Assembly (NCBI GenBank): GCA_964581385.1
Contig: CAZOOK010000018.1
Span: 1-64,000, forward strand
Origin: CAZOOK01 sp964581385
Lineage (GTDB): Bacteria; Pseudomonadota; Gammaproteobacteria; Nevskiales; Nevskiaceae
Reading direction: 5' to 3'
Length of the DNA stretch: 64,000 bases
The notes beneath the pieces are model-generated. The model was not told where the DNA came from. It worked only from the letters and a program-made list of their open reading frames with translations, and searched no databases. A program made the translations under genes and the position numbers. Positions 8,212 through 16,458 of this stretch are shown one piece after another; positions within the stretch are counted from its first letter, which is position 1, and every line of letters begins with the position of its first letter.

Positions 8212-8658
8212 TTAGGCTTGTTGAGCGAGATCCCTTAGACGCCAGGTGAATTCTTCAAGCTGCGCGATCCGGGCTGCCATAAGGAACTCTGTGGCTGCGT
8301 CGTGACTTTCGCGTGCCAGCATCGTAACCATGCGACAGCTTTCAATCAAAGTGAGATATCCGCGTTCCAAAACGATACTGCTGACATCCCAGGATGCTGT
8401 TATCCCGTTGTCGGTAAGTGAAGACAGGGCAAGAAGCTGCCTAAGTGAATGCGGAGAGGTGGCGCCGAGAGTCTGGACGCGCTGCACTACTGCTTGAATC
8501 AATTGGTCCAACAACGCTTTCGATCGTTCAAGAAGCGCCACGATTTCCATATGTGTTTTGTTGTCATTCCATAGTGCCGCTTCGGTTTGGAACCGCAACA
8601 GGAATCCGTCGGCGACAATACGTGTCAGCGCGGCGCCGATCGCGTTTCCTAGCTCCAT
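8212..8658 (-). CDS. Dps-like protein lacking ferroxidase residues
   Basis: A 148-residue helical protein. It can be aligned along most of its length with the true Dps encoded just to its right: IGAALTRIVADGFLLRFQTEAALW against ISGALNTLLADMFALYLKTKNFHW, then VVQRVQTLGAT against IAERVRKVGGT. All five ferroxidase ligands of Dps are replaced: the His of HW is Leu29, the second His and its Asp partner are absent, and the later Asp and Glu are both Gln. Iron oxidation at the dimer interface is therefore not expected. A strong Shine-Dalgarno (GGAGGAG) precedes the start. It could be a structural or DNA-binding partner of Dps or a decaying duplicate. The alignment was made by eye. Confidence 0.6.
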   Translation of the reverse strand: MELGNAIGAALTRIVADGFLLRFQTEAALWNDNKTHMEIVALLERSKALLDQLIQAVVQRVQTLGATSPHSLRQLLALSSLTDNGITASWDVSSIVLERGYLTLIESCRMVTMLARESHDAATEFLMAARIAQLEEFTWRLRDLAQQA

Positions 8659-8777
8659 AAGTCTCCTCCGTCGTCGCCAGGATCCCTTTACTCAGGGATT
8701 TATGGGTGGTTTACTCGTGCTGCGCTCTGTATTTGCACGTTTTCTTTCAGCTTTCTTTCGCGCAGCGGTTACGGCAT

Positions 8778-9308
8778 TCAACGGCCAGCGGTTTCGCCCT
8801 GCCGGTTCGCTTCGAACAGGAACCATACGCGCCGCTCTGCTTCGTCGATCCAGTTTTCGAGCAGACTGGTGCTGGCGACGTCGCCATGCTCGTCACAGAC
8901 GTTATGGGTTTCCTGCATGTACGTTGCCAATTGTTTGTTGTCCTCCCGCAGCTCCGCCAACATGTCGAGCGGCGTCACGTAGTCGGCGTCGTTGTCCAGG
9001 ACGCGCTGCAAGCGACCGATCTGCCCGATCGACCGCAGGGTGGTGCCGCCGACTTTGCGCACGCGTTCGGCGATGGCGTCGGTAGCGGCGAAGATCTCGT
9101 CACTCTGTTCGTCAAGCAGAAGATGATAGTCGCGGAAGTGCGGACCCGAGACGTGCCAGTGGAAGTTCTTGGTCTTCAGATACAAGGCAAACATATCGGC
9201 GAGCAGGGTGTTCAGCGCGCCGGAAATATCGCGTGTGGCCTCGGGTGTCAGGCGTGTGGGCGTGTCGAGTGCCTGCATCCGCCGGGCCTTTGCATTCTTG
9301 ATGTCCAC
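8778..9308 (-). CDS. dps: Dps family DNA-protection ferritin-like protein
   Basis: A 176-residue Dps. It forms dodecamers that oxidise Fe(II) with hydrogen peroxide and coat DNA in stress. The ferroxidase ligands are all present at near E. coli numbering: His50 (FHW), His62, Asp66, Asp77 and Glu81 (TDAIAERVRKVGG). The start is GTG at 9308, supported by AAGGAGAT 8 bp upstream. An ATG ten codons later is an alternative. The short charged N-terminus with Lys and Arg (KNAKARR) could bind DNA. It sits between the ferroxidase-less paralogue and a DsbA-like gene, all on the minus strand, so they may form a stress operon. Confidence 0.93.
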   Translation of the reverse strand: MDIKNAKARRMQALDTPTRLTPEATRDISGALNTLLADMFALYLKTKNFHWHVSGPHFRDYHLLLDEQSDEIFAATDAIAERVRKVGGTTLRSIGQIGRLQRVLDNDADYVTPLDMLAELREDNKQLATYMQETHNVCDEHGDVASTSLLENWIDEAERRVWFLFEANRQGETAGR

Positions 9309-9339
9309 GTCTTATCTCCTTTGTCTGTGCGTGGCGCCG

Positions 9340-9894
9340 CTACTTGCGGTGGGTCTTGTGCAGGGTTGCCTCGACGCGCTCCGCCAGCGAGTGCAGGCCG
9401 AACGAGACGTCTTGGATGAGGCCGTTGACGTAGAAGGTCGGAGTCGCGCGAACGCCACTTTGATGTCCGCCTTCTATGTGCTCACGTACGCGCTGCAAGT
9501 AAATCTCGTCGTCCATTTCGGCCGTGTAGCGCGCCATGTTGAGCTCCAACCGCTCTGCGTAGCTGCGCAGTTGATTCGGCTTCAGATGGAGCTGGTTGTC
9601 GAACAGCAGATCGTGCATCGGCCAGAACTTACCCTGTGCGCCGGCGGCTTCCGCAGCTTGCGCGGCGAGCAAGGCGTGCGGGTGCACTTCCTCTAGGGGG
9701 AAGTGACGGAAAACAACGCGAACGCGACCGGCGAAACGTTCCAGCAGCAGCTTGACCGCGGGCGCCGCCTGCTTGCAATTAGGACACTCGAAGTCGCCGT
9801 ACTCGACGACTGTCACCGGTGCATGTTCCGCACCGATCAGGTGATCGATGGCAGCCACTGGAACCGCCAACTCGAACGGTCGATGCTGGTTCAT
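9340..9894 (-). CDS. DsbA family thioredoxin-fold protein, cytoplasmic
   Basis: A 184-residue DsbA/DSBA-like oxidoreductase. The active site CPNC (Cys37, Cys40) sits in VVEYGDFECPNCKQ, and the cis-proline loop is ATPTFYVNG. A helical insertion lies between, as in DsbA. There is no signal peptide, so it probably works in the cytoplasm, in contrast to classical DsbA. Similar proteins are found beside NhaA antiporters or stress genes. Here it is upstream of dps in the same direction, 31 bp away, which suggests a role in oxidative or thiol stress. Its start codon overlaps the stop of a small upstream frame (9891-10052). Confidence 0.88.
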   Translation of the reverse strand: MNQHRPFELAVPVAAIDHLIGAEHAPVTVVEYGDFECPNCKQAAPAVKLLLERFAGRVRVVFRHFPLEEVHPHALLAAQAAEAAGAQGKFWPMHDLLFDNQLHLKPNQLRSYAERLELNMARYTAEMDDEIYLQRVREHIEGGHQSGVRATPTFYVNGLIQDVSFGLHSLAERVEATLHKTHRK

Positions 9895-10052
9895 TCGTCT
9901 TCTCCAGTATCCATCTGTATCGGAAGCCCGGGACCGAAGGCGCCTGGAATCAGGTCATGACGCAATGGCAGCGGATCGCCGGCCGGAAACGTCTGCTTGA
10001 ACTCCTCATCCAGGCACTGATCTATGGGGCGGGCTTGCTCCGCGGCAGACAA
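9891..10052 (-). CDS. Small protein or gene remnant with an FPAxDP motif
   Basis: A 53-residue frame with a TTG start, ending in an ATGA overlap with the DsbA-like gene. The middle reads LDEEFKQTFPAGDPLPL, close to the LDEAL-x-x-TFPASDP motif that recurs in small uncharacterised proteobacterial proteins. No Shine-Dalgarno is visible, and an in-frame stop lies 8 codons upstream of the TTG. It may therefore be a short functional gene or the 3' end of a lost one. The motif and the overlap are the only support. Confidence 0.35.
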   Translation of the reverse strand: MSAAEQARPIDQCLDEEFKQTFPAGDPLPLRHDLIPGAFGPGLPIQMDTGEDE

Positions 10053-10346
10053 TGGCGTGTCGCTGAGTCTGGGTCAAATTTATGGGGCATCAAACTCACT
10101 GGCGGTAAGCAACGGGTACTTAGTCGCCTATGGCGGATGCACCAGGAACATCGCACTCGCATGTTCTGATCATGCCCGCGTTCGTCGCGATGGAATTGAA
10201 TAAACGTGCCGCCGCTTGTATAAGCCTGCTGTTTCCATCGACAGGTCATTCAGTGTCCGTGTTTCTTGTCCCGTGCCCTCATTTTTCTGCACGCTACTCC
10301 CGTTCACTCTGTACGATCGTGCGGAATTGATAACCGGAGCTAATCC
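10053..10346. other. Intergenic region without recognised gene
   Basis: About 290 bp between the small FPAxDP frame and the DUF202 gene. Short frames on both strands have no recognisable domain. I see no tRNA, terminator or clear promoter, although the DUF202 promoter is presumably here. Confidence 0.4.
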
Positions 10347-10718
10347 ATGTCGTCTCTCGGAGATCCCCGTACCTATCTCGCTGCTGAGCGCACGCTACTC
10401 GCCTGGAACCGCACCTGCCTTGCGATGATGGGCTTCGGTTTTGTCATTGAACGCTTCGGGCTGTTCCTGCGCCTGATGGATCCGGCAAGAGCACAGCTAC
10501 CGCATCGGGGAGGGTCGTTCTGGATTGGTCTCGGGCTTATGGTGCTCTCGGCGGTGTTTGCCGTCCTCTCGACGCTGTCATTCCGTTCGGTTATTTCACT
10601 GCTGAAGCCGGAAGATCGTCCGACCGGCCGTTTGACCAACCTGGCGCTGTTCGCCAATCTCGGCGTGGCCGTATCAGGCGTCATTCTCACGGTGTATCTG
10701 GCGATCGCGGCGCAGTAG
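10347..10718 (+). CDS. DUF202 (YidH-like) inner-membrane protein
   Basis: A 123-residue membrane protein of the DUF202 family. The hallmark YLAAERTLLAWNRTCLAMMGFGFVIERFGL opens the protein. Two more hydrophobic helices follow (IGLGLMVLSAVFAVLSTL and LFANLGVAVSGVILTVYLAI), giving three membrane passes. The biochemical function of DUF202 proteins is not established. It stands alone on the plus strand among minus-strand genes. Confidence 0.88.
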   Translation: MSSLGDPRTYLAAERTLLAWNRTCLAMMGFGFVIERFGLFLRLMDPARAQLPHRGGSFWIGLGLMVLSAVFAVLSTLSFRSVISLLKPEDRPTGRLTNLALFANLGVAVSGVILTVYLAIAAQ

Positions 10719-10824
10719 CGCTGGCAAGCTGACATCCCGAAACAAGACAGATGATCCCTGATCGTGGCAACCCGCATGTGGATGACGACCACTCTGGATT
10801 GGATCTCGGATGCGTTTGCCAGCG

Positions 10825-11678
10825 CTATTTCACGAAACCCCGGACGAGCTGCGCGATCTGATCCGCCGCGGTATCGAGCGCGAAATGACCCGCATCGAGG
10901 ATGTGGACATCAGCGTTCGGCACGTCGCGGCGATAGGCCTCCGGTTCCGACAGCTCGAAAGACAGATCATATTTTCCCCAGAGGACGAGAAGCCGAGGTT
11001 GCTTCTCGCGCATCCAAGCCTGCCACTTTGGATAGGCGTCCACGTTGGTCCGATAATCGTAGAACAGATCGCTTTGAATGTCGGCCTCGCCTGGCTTGTT
11101 CAAGAACGCGTATTCGTCGGTCCACAGATCGGGGTCGTACTTTTCCGGATTCGGATCGTTGCCGACGTGACGCGTCCGAGTCGTGTCCAGGGAGAGCAAG
11201 TTGATCCGTAGCGCGGCCTCGTGTGAGGCGCGGTTCGCCCAGAACGCACGCCTCGTCGTCCAGTTCGCGCCGAGGCCTTCGTTGTGGGCGACGGCATCTT
11301 GCACGATCAGGGCTTCGATGCGATCCGGGTGAGCAAGTGCCATCCGAAAGCCGACCGGTCCGCCGTAATCCTGCATATAAAGGGTGTACTTGGTCAGGTT
11401 CAACGCTTCGGTGAAGTGATCCATCATTCTGGCGATGTTATCGAAGGTATATGAGAACTCCTTTGGTGTCGGCGCATCGCTGTGCCCGAAGCCCGGGTAG
11501 TCGGGAGCAACCATGTGAAACTGGTTTGCCATCCGCATGAGTAGTGGCTCGAACATGCGCGACGACGACGGCAGGCCGTGAAGCAGCAGAATGGTCGGTG
11601 CGTCTTTCGGCCCGGCTTCCGGTAGAAAATAGAAAAGCCATCCACTTCCACTGTGTGGTAAAAGATATGCTGGGCCAT
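10825..11678 (-). pseudogene. Alpha/beta hydrolase (haloalkane dehalogenase-like), frameshifted
   Basis: An alpha/beta hydrolase of about 284 residues once one frameshift is repaired. Translation starts at 11678 behind a strong AAGGAG and reads MAQHIFYHTVEVDGFSIFYR. At about 11620-11622 one G is missing from CGGGAA, and the remaining sequence EAGPKDAPTILLLHGLPSS continues in another frame. The oxyanion motif HGLPSS, the nucleophile elbow QDYGGP (Asp near residue 104) and a C-terminal GHFALD His are all present. An Asp nucleophile points to the haloalkane dehalogenase/epoxide hydrolase branch. The single-base loss could be a sequencing error or a recent inactivation, since no other damage is visible. 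Confidence 0.75.
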
Positions 11679-11927
11679 CGGAAACTCCTTCGACTGAGCG
11701 AGCACGACCGCCAAACCGAGCCAAGTCATCGTCGAGGAGAACATGTCGTTTGCCTTCATGACCATTCCCCGTCGCCGATCGGATCAAGGCTGCACTTCCA
11801 AAATAACTTCCAGTTCGACCGGCGAATGCGCCAAAAGGCGCCGGCACATCTGGCAGATGAATGCCGAGCTTGGCGAGACGGTTCTCGGCGTTTGTTGAGT
11901 TTGTGGTCAGAGCGAAAGCTCCATTAA

Positions 11928-12656
11928 CTACCAGCAGCCGAAATGAGCGCCGCCATCGACGTACAGGATGTCACCTGTGACCGTCGCGGCATCGGTCAGG
12001 TACATGACGGCGTCCATGATGTCCTTCACTGTCGAAGGCCGACCCATCGGCGACCGGCTTTCCATCACATCCTTCGGAGTCTTGCGTTGAAGTGGTGTGT
12101 AGACAACGCCCGGCGCGACGGCGTTCACGCGAATGCCGTCTTTCGCATACTCCATCGCAAGGTGCTGGGTAATCGTTTCAAGACCGCCCTTGGTCATCAT
12201 CGGCACCGCCGCCGTGACACCTCGGATGGGGTTGCGAGCAAGGGCCGCCGTGATCGTGACGATGCTGCCGCCGATCTTCTGCGCGAGCATTTGTTTGATG
12301 GAGAGTTGAGTGACATACAGGAAGCCCTCGACGTTGGTCGAGACGAGCGACTTGAAGTCCTCGGGTGTGTAGTCTGTGAACGGCTTGTTCAATAAGACGC
12401 CCGCATTATTGACCAGTGCGTCGATCGATCTGAAGCGAGACAGCGCGGTCTCGACGATCTTGGCGGCAGTTTCCGGATCGCCGATATCGCCATCCACTAG
12501 CGCGACGTCGTTGGACGCCGCGACCTCGGCGGATTGGGTTATCTTTCGCGAATTGGCAACGACGTTGAAACCCCGCTCGAGAAACCCTTTCACGATTCCC
12601 GCGCCGATCCCCTGCGAAGCTCCGGTCACGATGACTGTTTTCCGCGCTCCACTCAT
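11928..12656 (-). CDS. SDR family oxidoreductase with atypical active site
   Basis: A 242-residue short-chain dehydrogenase/reductase. The cofactor motif TGASQGIG (residues 11-18), NNAG (83-86) and the C-terminal TGDILYVDGG are standard. The active site is not: the YxxxK box reads PMMTK, with Lys156 kept and the Tyr position occupied by Pro152. The usual Ser is within TITAALA. A subset of SDRs with this PMxTKGGL signature exists, so the gene is unlikely to be broken, but its chemistry may differ. A GAGGT ribosome site precedes the start. It lies in the same direction as the hydrolase and the zinc alcohol dehydrogenase. Confidence 0.88.
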   Translation of the reverse strand: MSGARKTVIVTGASQGIGAGIVKGFLERGFNVVANSRKITQSAEVAASNDVALVDGDIGDPETAAKIVETALSRFRSIDALVNNAGVLLNKPFTDYTPEDFKSLVSTNVEGFLYVTQLSIKQMLAQKIGGSIVTITAALARNPIRGVTAAVPMMTKGGLETITQHLAMEYAKDGIRVNAVAPGVVYTPLQRKTPKDVMESRSPMGRPSTVKDIMDAVMYLTDAATVTGDILYVDGGAHFGCW

Positions 12657-12710
12657 GGCTGCTTACCTCGAAAACGTTTTGTCACCGGAAAAATTCGATG
12701 GTCAAGCGGA

Positions 12711-13829
12711 TCAGAAATCCGCATCCAGCACGATGCGGTAACGGGCTTTACCTGATTCAAGTCGGGCGAAGGCCTCGTTGATTTTGCTCATCGGGAAGTG
12801 TTCAGTCTGCGGCACGATATTGTGCCGCGACGCGAAGTCGAGCATGGTTTCGATCGCTGTTGGCGAGCCGGTTGGCGAACCTGAGACGCTACGCTGCTGC
12901 GTGATAAGCGAGAATGCCGCGACTGGAATGGGTTCCAGTACGGCACCGACGACGTGCAAGCGGCCATTGGGCGCGAGCGTCCCGATCATCGCGTCCCAGT
13001 CGAGCTTCACGTTGACGGTACTGATCAGCAGGTCGAAGCTGCCGCTGAGTTTCTTGATCGCCGCCGAATCCTTGCTTGATACGACATGATTCGCGCCGAA
13101 ACTTTTGGCCTCATCAAATTTGCTCTGGCTCGACGTGAACGCTGTCACGTCGCTGCCGTATGCGGCGGCGAACTTCACGGCCATGTGCCCCAGTCCGCCA
13201 ATGCCGATGATGCCCACGCGGCTGGTCGGCTTGGCGTACATGGTCAGCGGCGCGAAGACGGTGATCCCTCCGCAAATGAGCGGCCCGGCTTCGGCGAAGT
13301 TAAGCTTTTCCGGTAGTGGTATGGCCCAAGCCCAGTGCGAGCGAATATGCGTCGCGAACCCGCCGCGATGACCGACGATGGTCGTTTGCACTTGCGGGCA
13401 AAGATGATGGCTTCCCGACATGCACTGGTGACAGTGCATGCAGCTGCCCGAATTCCAGCCGACGCCGACGCGCTGTCCGATCCTGAGCCCCTTGGCATTC
13501 GGACCTACTGCTGTGAGCCGACCGACGACCTCGTGACCGAGAATCGCAGGGTACTGCGAAATGCCCCAGTCATTGTTCAAGACGGAAAGGTCAGAGTGAC
13601 ACAAACCGCAGTACTCGACAGCAACTTCAACGTCCTCAGCCCCAAGTGGTCCGAGATCAACGGTTTCGAGCACCATCGGCTGTTTCGCTGCCTTCGCAAC
13701 CCATGCCTTGTAATTTGTCGCATCTCGCGCTCTGAAACTTGCGTCGGATTGTGCAGTGGAAGTGGACGGCGCCTGCTTCTGCGCCAATCCGCTGGCTGGC
13801 TCAGTGCGGGTTTTGGTTGAAGTGGACAT
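12711..13829 (-). CDS. Zinc-dependent NAD(P)-linked alcohol dehydrogenase
   Basis: A 372-residue medium-chain dehydrogenase similar to the YahK/cinnamyl-alcohol class. Seen are the catalytic zinc ligand in YCGLCHSD, GHEVVGRL, the structural zinc motif with four Cys (SCMHCHQCMSGSHHLC), and the Rossmann glycine motif GIGGLGHMAVKFA. It should interconvert aldehydes and alcohols with NADP(H). The first 40 or so residues (rich in Ser and Thr) are not part of the domain. A start nearer ATNYKAW is possible, but AAGGAG precedes the annotated ATG. It is the first gene of a minus-strand oxidoreductase set with the SDR and hydrolase. Confidence 0.92.
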   Translation of the reverse strand: MSTSTKTRTEPASGLAQKQAPSTSTAQSDASFRARDATNYKAWVAKAAKQPMVLETVDLGPLGAEDVEVAVEYCGLCHSDLSVLNNDWGISQYPAILGHEVVGRLTAVGPNAKGLRIGQRVGVGWNSGSCMHCHQCMSGSHHLCPQVQTTIVGHRGGFATHIRSHWAWAIPLPEKLNFAEAGPLICGGITVFAPLTMYAKPTSRVGIIGIGGLGHMAVKFAAAYGSDVTAFTSSQSKFDEAKSFGANHVVSSKDSAAIKKLSGSFDLLISTVNVKLDWDAMIGTLAPNGRLHVVGAVLEPIPVAAFSLITQQRSVSGSPTGSPTAIETMLDFASRHNIVPQTEHFPMSKINEAFARLESGKARYRIVLDADF

Positions 13830-13971
13830 GGGGACTCCTTTCTGCGATTGCGGGTGCGCTCGCTGAGATGATCGTGCTTACTCGCGTTAATTCACGGTGC
13901 TCATGAGCGCTACCTAAATCGAGAAGAACGGTTTGTTGTTTCTATCCCATCCGATCGGATGCGATGCGTCA

Positions 13972-14331
13972 CTACCGCTTGCCATCGTAGAAGAATTGCT
14001 CGCGCGTGATCTTGTCGTCCTTGACCGTGTAAACACCCACCTCTTCGAGCGCAATCCGCTGTCCGGTAGCTTTTGGAGTGACTTCGAAAGTGAAATGAAC
14101 AGCGAATTGATCGGGCCCATTGAAGAATGGGCCGCGCACTTTTTCGACATGGATCGTATTGTTCTCTTTCCAAACTTCGGACTTGTGGATGACCGGTGAC
14201 TGGCCGGCAGTTTCCTCGCCGCCGCCTTCGACCGAAACGATTGTTGGGGCGTACATCGTACGCATCACATCGAAGTTCTTGCCTTGGTTGCACAACTCTA
14301 CGAATTTCCTGGCGACGGTTTGAATGCTCAT
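13972..14331 (-). CDS. SnoaL-like small protein
   Basis: A 119-residue protein with the NTF2/SnoaL-like pattern: ARKFVELCNQGKNFDVMRTMYAPTIVSVEG at the start, then beta strands HFTFEVTPKATGQRIALEEVGVYTVKDDKITREQFFYDG. Such proteins are small cone-shaped folds acting as isomerases or binding proteins, and sequence alone does not fix the activity. The start at 14331 follows CAAGGAGAT. It sits between the alcohol dehydrogenase and the cytochrome gene on the minus strand, with 29 bp to the latter, so the two are probably co-transcribed. Confidence 0.8.
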   Translation of the reverse strand: MSIQTVARKFVELCNQGKNFDVMRTMYAPTIVSVEGGGEETAGQSPVIHKSEVWKENNTIHVEKVRGPFFNGPDQFAVHFTFEVTPKATGQRIALEEVGVYTVKDDKITREQFFYDGKR

Positions 14332-14360
14332 GACGATCTCCTTGTCTAACATGCTTTCGT

Positions 14361-14936
14361 TTACCGCTTGCCGTACTCCGTGAAAATGTAATCTCTCGTC
14401 TTCACGATCGTGTGGCATGCGAACCCGCACTTGGCGTCGTTCGCCTGTGGCGGCTGGTCAGCCAATGTTGCGGGCGTGAACGTATCTGACGCGGCGTCAT
14501 ACTCGAAGGCTCCATAACCCCATCCGCCGCTGTCCGCGAACCGCTTGCTGTCCTTGACCATGAAATCCACGTCATGCAGGGTGCCCGGCACTGTCGGCTG
14601 ACCGGGGGCCATCTCATTCTTTTTCGGGATCCAGTGGATCTTCGCCATCTTGGCGCCGTCAGGGAAAGGTTTGCCATTGCCGGGAGCGCCGGCCCGGTAG
14701 GCGTCGATCATCACGGAATTGCCGAGGATCACAGCGACCAGCTTCTCGCCGTGACTGAGGGAGACAGTCTGCCAGTCCTCGTATCCCTTGAACTCGGAGA
14801 ACGCGAGTCCGCCCGGCACTTTCAGGCTGTACTTGTCCGGGGCGGTCCCTGCTGCCGAATCTGCGACGAATGCAGTTGCGACGGCCAAAACGGCGCAGCT
14901 GCTTAACGCACCTAAGTATTTCAGAGCGGCGTGCAT
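14361..14936 (-). CDS. Exported cytochrome P460-family protein
   Basis: A 191-residue exported protein. A signal peptide (residues 1-28, hydrophobic core AVLAVATAFVADSAAG) is followed by a domain with the cytochrome P460 layout: SEFKGYEDWQTVSLSHGEKLVAVILGN, MIDAYRAG, FPDGAKMAKIHW, and a C-terminal heme-attachment site. That site reads CGFACH, a CX3CH spacing instead of the common CXXCH, followed by TIVKTRDYIFTEYGKR. Cytochromes P460 oxidise hydroxylamine, but many relatives have unknown substrates. The start at 14936 has GAGGAAT upstream. It is probably a periplasmic redox protein. Confidence 0.8.
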   Translation of the reverse strand: MHAALKYLGALSSCAVLAVATAFVADSAAGTAPDKYSLKVPGGLAFSEFKGYEDWQTVSLSHGEKLVAVILGNSVMIDAYRAGAPGNGKPFPDGAKMAKIHWIPKKNEMAPGQPTVPGTLHDVDFMVKDSKRFADSGGWGYGAFEYDAASDTFTPATLADQPPQANDAKCGFACHTIVKTRDYIFTEYGKR

Positions 14937-15403
14937 GACGAATTCCTCGGTAATGACGGCTTGGATTGGAGCATTTCGAAGGTGCTTACGAGCCAAGTTG
15001 GATCACAACAGGGGCGACGGTGAACCATTCACGAACGCCTTTCCTCGAATCGCCACGTGACCATACGATAGGGCGCAATAAAAGTCGGACTATTGATGAA
15101 AGCGGCTTTTTTTGGCTTTTTTGGCTAATTTGCTTAGCACAGCGTGTATTGGTCTATAGCAATTCTCGGTCCCGCTCCGGGCGTGCGGATGTTCCGATGG
15201 CAAGGCTAAAACTCGCTATATCTTCTTATTCCCGTTTATGCGAAGTCAGTACACCGACATAGACTATGCGAGGCCTCGCCGAGAACCTGGAGGTGAGATA
15301 TGTCCTGTTCGATGTTATGTATCTCATAGCGACGACCGAACGACCGCAGTCCGACGTCAGCGCTCGAGCGCGGTCAGAGGCAACACGCATGACGGACGCG
15401 AAC
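14937..15403. other. Intergenic region with T-rich direct repeats
   Basis: About 470 bp without a convincing gene. The stretch near 15103-15132 contains tandem GGCTTTTTTT-like units and is less GC-rich than its surroundings. On the minus strand it lies upstream of the cytochrome gene and may contain its promoter. No clear -35/-10 pair could be assigned. Confidence 0.4.
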
Positions 15404-16273
15404 TTATCCCGCGGCTCTCCCTTCGTGGTCGAGAGCCGAGAATTCTTCGTCAGAGAGTTCCAGATCCGCGGCAAGCATATTTTGCTGAAGATGTGAAACC
15501 TTTGACGTACCAGGAATCGGAAGCATCACTGGACTGCGCTTGAGGAGCCAGGCGAGAGCAATCTGTCCGGGCGTTGCGCCCCGATTTTGTGCAATAGCGT
15601 CCAAGTGCGACCCGGGCTGGGTCAGCTTACCTGCACCGAGCGGGAACCACGGGATAAATCCAATTCCGTGGGCGGTGCAATACTCGAGCACATTCTCACT
15701 GCTGCGATCCCGCAGATTGTATCGATTCTGCACGGTCGCCACTTTGAAAACCTTCGACGCGGCCTCGATGTCCGCCACAGAGACTTCACTCAAGCCGGCG
15801 TGACGAATAACGCCATCGTCCAGCAAGTCCTTAATGGCTCCGAACTGCTCATCGCGTGGTGTCTTTGGGTCGATCCTGTGCAGCTGCCACAAGCCTATTT
15901 GCTCGACACCGAGGCGCCGCCGGCTCGTGTGCGCCTGCTGAATCAGGTATTCAGGACGTGCAAGAGGAATCCATTGATCGGGCCCCGTTCGCACGAGTCC
16001 TGCCTTCGTTGCGACAAGGATGCCGCCATACGGGTGAAGGGCTTCCCGGATGAGATCCTCTGAAACGTTCGGGCCGTAGGAATCAGCCGTATCGATAAAA
16101 CCTACGCCAAGTTGCGGGAGGCACTTCAGGGTGCGGATCGCCTTCGCTCGATCGGGCGGCTCTCCCCAAATGCCGGGCCCGGTTATTCGCATTGCACCAA
16201 AACCAAGACGGAAGACTTCAATCTCTTGTCCGATCTTGAATGTCCCAACAATACTTTTGTTCGAGGTGATCAT
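15404..16273 (-). CDS. Aldo/keto reductase
   Basis: A 289-residue aldo/keto reductase with a TIM-barrel fold and NADPH dependence. The catalytic tetrad is visible: Asp and Tyr in FIDTADSYG, Lys in LVATKAGL and His in LWQLHRID. The cofactor-binding end VMLPIPGTSKVSHLQQN is also present. It belongs to the branch acting on small aldehydes and ketones. It is on the minus strand upstream of the cytochrome gene but separated by about 470 bp, so a separate promoter is likely. Confidence 0.92.
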   Translation of the reverse strand: MITSNKSIVGTFKIGQEIEVFRLGFGAMRITGPGIWGEPPDRAKAIRTLKCLPQLGVGFIDTADSYGPNVSEDLIREALHPYGGILVATKAGLVRTGPDQWIPLARPEYLIQQAHTSRRRLGVEQIGLWQLHRIDPKTPRDEQFGAIKDLLDDGVIRHAGLSEVSVADIEAASKVFKVATVQNRYNLRDRSSENVLEYCTAHGIGFIPWFPLGAGKLTQPGSHLDAIAQNRGATPGQIALAWLLKRSPVMLPIPGTSKVSHLQQNMLAADLELSDEEFSALDHEGRAAG

Positions 16274-16458
16274 TTGTCACTCCTTGCATAGACCGCCACG
16301 ACGTTGTCGAGGTTGTCGAGCAGATTGCGTAGCATGCCCGAACACCGTATCCGATATGCCGTCGATAGTCGCGACTTTCTCCGGCAACCGCCGAATTGGG
16401 TAGCACATGGAATGGGGTTGCCCCTCATGGCATGAGCACGCTGTAAGCCTGCTTCGGG

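Noticed and set aside
15300..15496. A plus-strand start with a good GGAGGTGAG site near 15300
   Set aside because: The frame from that ATG ends after nine codons. The overlapping 76-codon frame has no homology and runs antisense to the aldo/keto reductase end.
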